A model generated the notes under the pieces. The model saw only the letters and a list, made by a program, of their open reading frames with translations, was not told where the DNA came from and did no database searches. From Betaproteobacteria bacterium (GTDB taxonomy: Bacteria > Pseudomonadota > Gammaproteobacteria > Burkholderiales > Burkholderiaceae_C): a stretch of DNA of 10,821 nt. The stretch spans positions 1-10,821 of the forward strand of contig JANXLW010000133.1 of assembly GCA_025354965.1 (NCBI GenBank), written 5' to 3'. Below, one piece after another: positions 1-6,004 of the stretch. The translations under genes were made by a program, and so were the position numbers. Numbering within the stretch: the stretch's first letter is position 1; each line of letters opens with the position of its first letter.

Positions 1-2611
1 CGGGTTGGAGCCAGACGAACAGCCGATATTTGGCGACTCGTGCTGTGGCAACAGTTCGAGGCAGGGATGCAATCGCTCGACGGAGGTCGGGTGCGGGCCT
101 TGCGTGAAGCCACCAGAAACTCTTTTCAAGCTCATTGCGAACGACTTCTCGCTGCGGTCGAACTGAGCAAATGATGTGGGAAAAAGGCGCCTCGTACAGC
201 GCTGCACCTGCTTCCGTCATGCCGATGCCAAAATCAACAATCCACTGGTCAAGCGGGCGTCGTGTGACGTCGAGACCGTTGAACCAGCGCTTCACAACGT
301 CTGCACTGCTCTTTCCATTTGGGTTTGGTAAGCGCAGCCACTCACGTGCGGTTGTTCCGGATACGTCGAACGAGCCTTTCTTCATACCTCCAACAAAACA
401 CGCGGCCTTGTTGGAGCGCAATGGCTTCGCAGAGGTCAGGTCCAGCGAAGCCCCAGCGGTGGCACCGGCTGTCAAATCGGCATGTATATCCGGAACTTCT
501 TGTCCATCGAGAATCGCTCCCTGTATCGCATGTCCAAACGCCACCAGCGACACGCGAACCGCCGCGCCTTCGTTCACCCAGCCCTCATCACTCCACGCCT
601 GAAAAATGCGCGTGGTCTTGGTAATTGCATCGAGAACCTTGCGATTCTTGCCGCCGCGAATGGAATTAGTCGCTACCAGCCCGGCAGCGCCAAGGTAATT
701 GGTTTCTATTGCGTGACGTGCTTTTTCAAACCAATAGCAAACCAGATCAGCACCGCCGGGCACGCGGTCTTTGTAGGTTTTGCGAAGTAGTTCGGTATAC
801 GCGTCACCCAGCTCGGAACGCATTTTTTTGTCGCCCAAAAACGGCGGATTGCCAATCACCACATTGGCTTTTGGCCAGGTGGCTTCAACTGCCTGAGCAG
901 GGCCAGCATGGGTATCACTTCGAGGTGCGGGTGGGGCGGATGTTGGGGGCGATTTCAAAAAGCGAAGCGTATGAGCCCCCGGCGTCTGCCCCGCCCGCGC
1001 CTCGGAGTCCGCGTTTACAGCCACAGACATGGATTGCCGCGCTGCGCTCGCAATGACGAGGTTTGTGGATTTCAGCTCTGCGTTCACACTGGCGGGAAAG
1101 CTCAGCAGTGCATCGCGGCATTCAATGTGGTCCAGCGGCTCCAAAACAGGGTTGGTCTTGAACTCGTAGCCGTGGGCCATGCGCCATTGCAGCTCGCCAA
1201 TCCAGACCGTGACGCGCGCCAGTTCTGCGGCGTATTCGTTCAGCTCAATGCCCAGCACGTTGTGCGGGCCGGTGACCAGATCGGCCTCGCGGTCCAGCCC
1301 CAGGGCGGCGGCTTCCAGATGACTGCGGTGCTCAATGTCCTTGAGCGCTTTCAGACCCAAGAAAAGGAAGTTGCCGCTGCCGCAGGCCGGGTCCAGCACA
1401 CGGTAATTTTTCAGGTAGTTCAGCCACTCGACGAACCTGGCTTGTGCTTCGCGGTAGCTCTTGCTGCCCTTCTTGGTGCTGTTGGCCTGCAGTGCGCTGA
1501 TCTCTTGGGCTACCACCTGCCACTTTTGCAGCAAGGGGCGGCGCAGCACGGGCTCGATGATGCGGTCGATGGTTGCGGTGTCGGTGTAGTGGGCACCGAG
1601 CTGGCTGCGTTTGCTGGGGTCGAGTCCGCGTTCGAACAAGGTGCCGAAGATGGAAACATCGATGGCCGACCAATTCAGGGCAGCGGCGTTACGCAGCTCG
1701 GTCACGTCCAAAATGGTGAGCGTCGGTACGTCAATGGTCTTGAACAGCCCACCGTTGAACCATGGGATTTCATCGGCACCAAACATGCCACCACTGCCCA
1801 TGGCAGCAAACAGGTCAGACAGACCCGCGGTGAGTTTGTCAGGCGTGATCTTTCGGTTGGTGACCAGGCGCTCAAACATGCGACCGGGCAACAGGCCCAC
1901 GTCTTCAGCAAAGAAGCAGAACAGGCATTGCGTCAGAAAGTGGGCAACCTGATTGGCGATGACATTCGGTGTGGCAGGCGTACTTGGAGCGGATTTCAGG
2001 GACGATTTCAAAGAGCGAAGCGCATGAACCCTCGGCGTCTGCTCCAAGTGCGCCTGCGGGTTGCGGGCACGGCGGCGCAAGCCTTCAGCCAAGGTAGAGA
2101 AGCTTTTGGCAGCAGACTCAGTGATGTCGCGGTTGGTGACTTTGGGTTTGAAGCTCTCGGGCGCGCTCCAGACGCGGCGCAGCAGGGCCAGTTTTTCGGG
2201 CTGGTCCAGCTGGTCAAGCGTTAGCTCGTGCGTCTCGCTGGGGTGGCCGGTGAACTGGGTGTGGATGCGGACGGTGAGCCGGTCGGACACCACCAGCAGC
2301 GGCGGGTTGGAGAGCGCCAGGCTGTAGGTCAGCAACTGCTTGAGTGCAACGTCCAGCGACTTGCCGGGCGCTTTGTTCTCCCAGGCAAAGACACCCCGCA
2401 TGAAGACGTCGGCATAGCCGGTGCGGCCACCGATGAGAGCGCTCTTTTCCTCAAACAGGTAGCCATCGCTGCTGCCCGGCTTGGGCACTTCCAGCAGTTC
2501 GCACAAGTCCAGAAAATGGCTTTGCGCGCCTTGCTCTTCGTTCAGTGCATAAGCCGGGCCGGGCACACCGTCGGGTGCGCCCCATTTGGCGATGAAGTCT
2601 TGCGGGGTCAT
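1..2611 (-). CDS. MmeI-like type IIL restriction-modification enzyme (fused endonuclease and adenine methyltransferase), 3' end off the window
   Basis: One open frame of 870 codons, still open at the left edge, so the C-terminus is missing. It should bind DNA, methylate adenine with SAM and cut at a distance, all in one chain (knowledge of the MmeI family, about 920 residues). Seen: an N-terminal PD-(D/E)xK nuclease with D68, then E78-N-K80 (the D-x9-E-x-K spacing of MmeI); a helical spacer with VAHFL and FFAEDVGLLP around 222-242; methyltransferase motif I DPACGSGNF at 407-415; motif IV GNPPF at 587-591; then the start of the target-recognition part, with RVAKYRLFVW near 858-867. ATG 2611 is the only sensible start: no ATG, GTG or TTG occurs in frame just upstream, and MTPQDFIAKW matches family N-termini. 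The ribosome site is weak. The gene lies 37 bases after the molybdopterin oxidoreductase on the same strand, so read-through is plausible. Oddity: residues about 185-213 and 515-565 are encoded by hairpin repeats and have no counterpart in the family as I remember it. Function is confident; activity is unknown. Confidence 0.9.
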   Translation of the reverse strand, partial: MTPQDFIAKWGAPDGVPGPAYALNEEQGAQSHFLDLCELLEVPKPGSSDGYLFEEKSALIGGRTGYADVFMRGVFAWENKAPGKSLDVALKQLLTYSLALSNPPLLVVSDRLTVRIHTQFTGHPSETHELTLDQLDQPEKLALLRRVWSAPESFKPKVTNRDITESAAKSFSTLAEGLRRRARNPQAHLEQTPRVHALRSLKSSLKSAPSTPATPNVIANQVAHFLTQCLFCFFAEDVGLLPGRMFERLVTNRKITPDKLTAGLSDLFAAMGSGGMFGADEIPWFNGGLFKTIDVPTLTILDVTELRNAAALNWSAIDVSIFGTLFERGLDPSKRSQLGAHYTDTATIDRIIEPVLRRPLLQKWQVVAQEISALQANSTKKGSKSYREAQARFVEWLNYLKNYRVLDPACGSGNFLFLGLKALKDIEHRSHLEAAALGLDREADLVTGPHNVLGIELNEYAAELARVTVWIGELQWRMAHGYEFKTNPVLEPLDHIECRDALLSFPASVNAELKSTNLVIASAARQSMSVAVNADSEARAGQTPGAHTLRFLKSPPTSAPPAPRSDTHAGPAQAVEATWPKANVVIGNPPFLGDKKMRSELGDAYTELLRKTYKDRVPGGADLVCYWFEKARHAIETNYLGAAGLVATNSIRGGKNRKVLDAITKTTRIFQAWSDEGWVNEGAAVRVSLVAFGHAIQGAILDGQEVPDIHADLTAGATAGASLDLTSAKPLRSNKAACFVGGMKKGSFDVSGTTAREWLRLPNPNGKSSADVVKRWFNGLDVTRRPLDQWIVDFGIGMTEAGAALYEAPFSHIICSVRPQREVVRNELEKSFWWLHARPAPDLRRAIASLPRTVATARVAKYRLFVWLQP
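917..1008 (+). repeat. Hairpin repeat, copy A (inside the restriction-modification gene)
   Basis: A near-perfect long inverted repeat. Bases 917-950 pair with 975-1008 in 34 consecutive positions (27 Watson-Crick, 7 G-T wobbles, no mismatch, counted by hand). The 24-nt loop reads GATTTCAAA, A, AGCGAAGCG, T, ATGA. The same loop, with two changes, recurs in copy B about 1.05 kb away. The wobbles are G-U on a plus-strand RNA, while a minus-strand RNA (the sense of the host gene) would have A-C mismatches there. There is no T-run, so it is not a classical terminator. It is translated in the host gene as roughly residues 535-565, including QTPGAHTLRFLKS. Confidence 0.85.
1021..1068 (+). repeat. 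CERSAAI-type interspersed hairpin repeat
   Basis: A 48-bp imperfect palindrome. CCACAGAC at 1021-1028 pairs with GTTTGTGG at 1061-1068 (one G-T wobble), and inner arms ATTGC (1033-1037) and GCAAT (1050-1054) close around a GC-rich centre. On the minus strand the core reads CATTGCGAGCGCAGCG then CGGCAATCC. This is the widespread element that in another frame encodes the peptide HCERSAAIH, often seen as spurious small ORFs in proteobacterial genomes. It lies 12 bases from hairpin copy A, and both fall between methyltransferase motifs I and IV of the host gene. Here it is read in a different frame, as roughly residues 515-530 (LVIASAARQS). Confidence 0.75.
1974..2057 (+). repeat. Hairpin repeat, copy B (inside the restriction-modification gene)
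   Basis: Bases 1974-1994 pair with 2037-2057 (21 positions, 3 G-T wobbles, no mismatch), followed by a weaker inner stem (1996-2001 with 2030-2035, one mismatch). The loop is GATTTCAAA, G, AGCGAAGCG, C, ATGA, which differs from copy A at two of 24 bases. Over the aligned 69 bases (1986-2054 against 933-1001) identity is about 80% by hand count. Most of the divergence sits in the stem, and four stem columns change on both sides while keeping a pair. It is translated in the same frame as copy A, giving QTPRVHALRSLKS, at roughly residues 185-213 of the host protein, between the nuclease and the spacer helices. Confidence 0.85.
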
Positions 2612-2648
2612 GGGCCAGACAAGCCCGGTTGCGCAGCTGAGTCTGTGT

Positions 2649-4742
2649 TCATTGGCGGTTTTCTGCCTCGACCTGCACCAGGCAATCGTAAAACGTGGGC
2701 GCGCGTCCCAGATCGGTCAGGGCCTGACTGGTTACCTGATTCACGTTGGTGCCATCGAGCCCGAGTTTGCGCCACCAGACGCCCAGCCCGTTGACCACGC
2801 CGACTCTGGCCCGTTTTGAAATTTCAAGCTTGCAGTGGTAGACCCCGCGCTGGTTGAAGACGCGCACCACATCGCCGCTTTGCAGGCCGCGCTCAGCGGC
2901 GTCCTGGGCGTGCATTTCCAGCAAAGGTTCGCCCTCGATGTCGCGCAGACTAGCCACATTGACGAAGGTGGAGTTCAGAAAGTTGCGCGCTGGCGGCGAG
3001 ATCATGGCCAGCGGGTAAACGGATGATGAGTTGAACGTTTCATGATTCGGTACATGGTCCGGTAGCCCGTCCAGACCCGATGCCACCAGCCGCTCGCTGA
3101 AGAACTCACATTTGCCTGAAGGCGTGGGGAAGTTGCCTTGCGCAAACGGGGCTTCCGGGCTGGTCAGCGTGGCAAAACCGTTAGTCAGCAATTCATCAAA
3201 ATTGACGGCATCGCCATAGGCCATGCGGCACAGCGCCAGGTCGTCGTCGGTAAAGCAGGGCTCCGCGAAGCCCATTTTTTGTGCCAGTTCGCGGAAAATT
3301 TGTGTATTGGGTTTGGCCTCGCCCAAAGGCGCAATGGCCGGGCGGTTCAGCAGTACATCGGTATGGCCGTAACTGCCGTGAATATCCCAATGCTCCAGCT
3401 GCGTGGTAGCGGGCAGGATGTAGTCGGCGTAGTCGGCGGTATCGGTCTGAAAATGTTCCAGCACCACGGTAAAGAGGTCTTCTCGCGAGAAGCCCTGCAC
3501 CACCTTGGCCGAATCGGGTGCAATCGCCACCGGGTTGCTGTTGTAGACGATCAACGCCGCGATTGCTGGACCAAAGTCGGCGCTGGCCGCTCGCAACAGG
3601 TCGTCGCCAATGGTGCTCATGTTGATGGTGCGTGGCGTCTTGCCGGCCAGCAGATCGGGTCGTTGCAGGACCGTTTTTTTGATAGGAAACGAGCCTGAAC
3701 TTGACAGCAACACACCACCCGCGCGATGACGCCAGGCGCCTATCAGAGCCGGCAGACAGGCAATCAGGCGCACCGCATTGCCGCCGCCATGCACGCGCTG
3801 CATGCCATAGTTCATGCGAATCGCGGCCGGTTCACCGCTGGACACCGACGCACCGTAGTCTTTGGCCAAAGTGCGAATCTGTTCAGGTGGAATACCGCAC
3901 ACCAGCGCGGCCCGCTCTGGCGGCCACTGCAAGGCTCTGCTGCGCAGCATGTCCCATCCCAGCGTGTGGTGCGCCAGGTAGTCGTGGTCCAGCCAGTCGT
4001 TAACGATCAACTCGTGCATCAGCGCCAGCGCCAGGGCGCCATCGGTGCCGGGCAGCAGTGCAATGTGTTCATGGCACTTGTCGGCGGTCTCGCTCTTGCG
4101 CGGGTCGATGCAGACCAGTTTGGCGCCTTGGCGTTTGGCCTCCTGGGCATAGCGCCAGAAGTGCAGGTTGCTGGCAATCGAGTTGCTGCCCCAGATCAGG
4201 ATCAGTTTCGATTCGGCAAAAAATTCTACCCGCATGCCGACCTTGCCGCCCAGTGTCTGCACCAGCGCCTCGCCACCCGCCGAGGAACAGATGGTGCGGT
4301 CCAGTAAGGAGGCGCCCAGTTTGTGGAAGAAGCGGGTCGACATGCTTTCGCCCTGCACCAGCCCCATGGTGCCGGCATAGCTGTAGGGCAGGATGGCCTG
4401 GGCGGCGTGTGGGCCTTGCGCGGCAATGGTGCGCAATTGGGTGGCAATGTCTTGCAGCGCGGCGTCCCAGCTCACGCGCTCGAACTGGCCCGAGCCCTTG
4501 GGCCCAATCCGTTTGAGCGGGTGCAGGATACGCTCGACGTGGTAAGTGCGCTCGGTGTAGCGCGACACCTTGGTACAAAGCGCGCCATCGGTGTGCGGAT
4601 GCGCCGGGTTGCCTTGCACCTTGATGGCGATGCCGCTGGCGATGGTGGTCAGCATCGAGCAGGTGTCCGGACAGTCGTGCGGGCAGGCACCCAGCACCTG
4701 CGTAGGGCTGGCATCAGCCAGGGGCGAGGATGTTTCGTTCAT
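2649..4742 (-). CDS. Molybdopterin oxidoreductase, cytoplasmic, with N-terminal 4Fe-4S site
   Basis: A 697-residue catalytic subunit of the DMSO reductase/BisC superfamily (COG0243), carrying bis-MGD and one Fe-S cluster; the substrate cannot be told from sequence. Seen: N-terminal cluster ligands Cys20, Cys24, Cys28 and Cys56 (C-x3-C-x3-C-x27-C, in GACPHDCPDTC and GALCTKV); MGD-binding stretches around 180-215 (IWGSNS, then CIDPRKSETA) and 395-460; and a C-terminal molydopterin-binding beta-barrel domain from about 575 to the end (SGDVVRVFNQRG). Cys152 in the RTICSSAGG stretch sits where the Mo-ligating Ser/Cys/Sec residue is expected. There is no Tat signal, and no electron-transfer or membrane-anchor subunit nearby, so a soluble, stand-alone enzyme with an unknown partner is likely. 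The start is taken at ATG 4742. An in-frame upstream ATG (4868) would overlap the divergent amidohydrolase by 62 bases, and its extra 42 residues look nothing like a domain or a Tat peptide. The ribosome site is weak. Confidence 0.88.
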   Translation of the reverse strand: MNETSSPLADASPTQVLGACPHDCPDTCSMLTTIASGIAIKVQGNPAHPHTDGALCTKVSRYTERTYHVERILHPLKRIGPKGSGQFERVSWDAALQDIATQLRTIAAQGPHAAQAILPYSYAGTMGLVQGESMSTRFFHKLGASLLDRTICSSAGGEALVQTLGGKVGMRVEFFAESKLILIWGSNSIASNLHFWRYAQEAKRQGAKLVCIDPRKSETADKCHEHIALLPGTDGALALALMHELIVNDWLDHDYLAHHTLGWDMLRSRALQWPPERAALVCGIPPEQIRTLAKDYGASVSSGEPAAIRMNYGMQRVHGGGNAVRLIACLPALIGAWRHRAGGVLLSSSGSFPIKKTVLQRPDLLAGKTPRTINMSTIGDDLLRAASADFGPAIAALIVYNSNPVAIAPDSAKVVQGFSREDLFTVVLEHFQTDTADYADYILPATTQLEHWDIHGSYGHTDVLLNRPAIAPLGEAKPNTQIFRELAQKMGFAEPCFTDDDLALCRMAYGDAVNFDELLTNGFATLTSPEAPFAQGNFPTPSGKCEFFSERLVASGLDGLPDHVPNHETFNSSSVYPLAMISPPARNFLNSTFVNVASLRDIEGEPLLEMHAQDAAERGLQSGDVVRVFNQRGVYHCKLEISKRARVGVVNGLGVWWRKLGLDGTNVNQVTSQALTDLGRAPTFYDCLVQVEAENRQ

Positions 4743-4806
4743 GGGTATGGCGTCAAAGTGTGCACCTATTTTGGCTTGGTTATAGACTAGCAGCTTAGGA
4801 GCGCCC
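4743..4806. promoter_or_regulatory. Divergent intergenic region between the molybdopterin oxidoreductase and the amidohydrolase
   Basis: These 64 bases must hold the start signals of both divergent genes. A clear Shine-Dalgarno AGGAG (4797-4801) lies 5 bases before ATG 4807 and decides the amidohydrolase start. Possible overlapping -10 boxes centre on the same AT-rich spot: TATAGA (4781-4786) reading right, and TATAAC (4784-4779) reading left. I cannot find a convincing -35 box for either, so promoter positions are tentative. Confidence 0.35.
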
Positions 4807-5997
4807 ATGAAAATTATTGATTCCATCGTGACCCAGGCAGCGGCTATTGCCAGCATACGCCGCGACATCCATGCTCACCCCGAGTTGTGTTTTGAAGAAG
4901 TCCGCACGGCCGACGTGGTGGCCAAAAAGCTGACCGAGTGGGGTATTGAGATTCACCGCGGCATGGGCACCACCGGTGTGGTCGGCATCATCAAGAGCGG
5001 TACATCCGAGCGCGCCATTGGTTTGCGCGCCGACATGGACGCCTTGCCGATGCAGGAATTTAATACCTTTGACCACGCCAGCCAGCACGCCGGCAAGATG
5101 CACGCCTGCGGCCATGACGGCCATACCGCCATGCTGCTGGCAGCAGCCCAGCACCTGGCAAAAAATCGAAATTTTGATGGCACCGTGTACCTGATATTTC
5201 AACCGGCCGAGGAAGGCGGTGGTGGTGCTCGCGAAATGATCAAGGACGGTCTGTTTGACAAATTTGCCATGCAAGCCGTATTTGGTCTGCACAACTGGCC
5301 ATGCGATGCAGTGGGACATTTTTCGGTCAGCCCGGGGCCGGTGATGGCGTCCAGCAACGAGTTCAAAATCACCATTCATGGCAAGGGCGGGCATGCGGCC
5401 ATGCCGCATAACGCGCTCGATCCGGTAACAGTCGCCTGCCAGTTGGTGCAGGCTTTTCAAACCATCATCAGTCGCAACAAGAAACCAGTCGATGCCGGTG
5501 TCATTTCTGTCACCATGATCCATGCCGGCGAGGCCACCAATGTCATCCCCGACAGCTGTGAGCTGCAGGGTACGGTGCGCACCTTCAGCATTGAGGTGCT
5601 GGATCTGATCGAGCAGCGCATGCGGCAAATTGCCCAGCACACTTGCGCCGCCTTTGACATGCGCTGTGAGTTTGAGTTTGTACGCAACTACCCGCCCACC
5701 ATCAACAGCGTGGCAGAGGCCGAGTTTGCGCGCCAGGTGATGGTGAGTATCGTCGGCGCAGCCAATGTGTCGGTGCAGGAGCCGACCATGGGTGCGGAAG
5801 ATTTTTCCTACATGCTGCTGGCCAAACCTGGTTGCTACTGCTTCATCGCGAACGGCGACGGCGCGCACCGTGAATCCGGTCACGGTGGCGGCCCCTGCAT
5901 GCTGCACAACGCCAGTTATGACTTCAACGACGAGCTCATTCCTTTGGGTGCCACTTACTGGGTGCGGCTGGCGGAGGAATGGCTGAAAATTACTTGA
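4807..5997 (+). CDS. M20D metallopeptidase family amidohydrolase (hippurate hydrolase / N-acyl amino acid amidohydrolase-like)
   Basis: A 396-residue member of the M20D (AbgB/HipO/carboxypeptidase Ss1) family, which hydrolyses N-acyl amino acids in the cytoplasm with a two-metal centre. Seen: the N-terminal helix with RRDIHAHPELCFEE (18-31); GLRADMDALPM (72-82); metal ligands Cys101 and His103 in HACGHDGHT; the Glu135-Glu136 pair in QPAEEGGGGA (catalytic Glu plus ligand); His162 in GLHNWP; the lid/dimerisation domain from about 185 to 295 (HGKGGHAAMPH); the MGAEDFSYM motif at 328-336; and the last ligand His367 in MLHNASYDFND. Length is normal and nothing is missing. The start is set by the AGGAG site just upstream. 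pap begins 7 bases downstream, so the two are probably co-transcribed. Substrate choice (hippurate, indole-acetyl or other acyl amino acids) cannot be decided from sequence. Confidence 0.92.
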   Translation: MKIIDSIVTQAAAIASIRRDIHAHPELCFEEVRTADVVAKKLTEWGIEIHRGMGTTGVVGIIKSGTSERAIGLRADMDALPMQEFNTFDHASQHAGKMHACGHDGHTAMLLAAAQHLAKNRNFDGTVYLIFQPAEEGGGGAREMIKDGLFDKFAMQAVFGLHNWPCDAVGHFSVSPGPVMASSNEFKITIHGKGGHAAMPHNALDPVTVACQLVQAFQTIISRNKKPVDAGVISVTMIHAGEATNVIPDSCELQGTVRTFSIEVLDLIEQRMRQIAQHTCAAFDMRCEFEFVRNYPPTINSVAEAEFARQVMVSIVGAANVSVQEPTMGAEDFSYMLLAKPGCYCFIANGDGAHRESGHGGGPCMLHNASYDFNDELIPLGATYWVRLAEEWLKIT

Positions 5998-6004
5998 GCT
6001 CCCC

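Noticed and set aside
1..900. Possible gene-poor or decayed region with several short plus-strand ORFs
   Set aside because: The minus strand is open throughout and reads as the C-terminal half of the MmeI-like enzyme, including NPPF and RVAKYRLFVW, so the region is coding and not decayed.
917..1008. Hairpin copy A as a transcription terminator or CRISPR-like repeat
   Set aside because: There is no T-run on either strand and it lies mid-gene. Only two dispersed copies with different stems exist, without regular spacing or spacers.
915..1121. Small minus-strand ORF of 68 codons containing HCERSAAIH
   Set aside because: This is the usual spurious translation of the CERSAAI-type repeat. The restriction-modification frame on the same strand covers it completely.
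908..2224. Plus-strand open frame of 438 codons opposite the restriction-modification gene
   Set aside because: It is antisense to a recognisable MmeI-like protein with conserved motifs. Its own translation is low-complexity and resembles no family I know.
4019..4042. Short GCCAGC-type tandem run
   Set aside because: It simply encodes an Ala-Leu run (ALALAL) in the molybdopterin oxidoreductase and is explained by coding.
4743..4868. Longer N-terminus for the molybdopterin oxidoreductase, from ATG 4868
   Set aside because: It would overlap the divergent amidohydrolase. The extra 42 residues lack a Tat twin-arginine signal or any family resemblance, and MNETSSPLAD just before the Cys cluster is a normal start.
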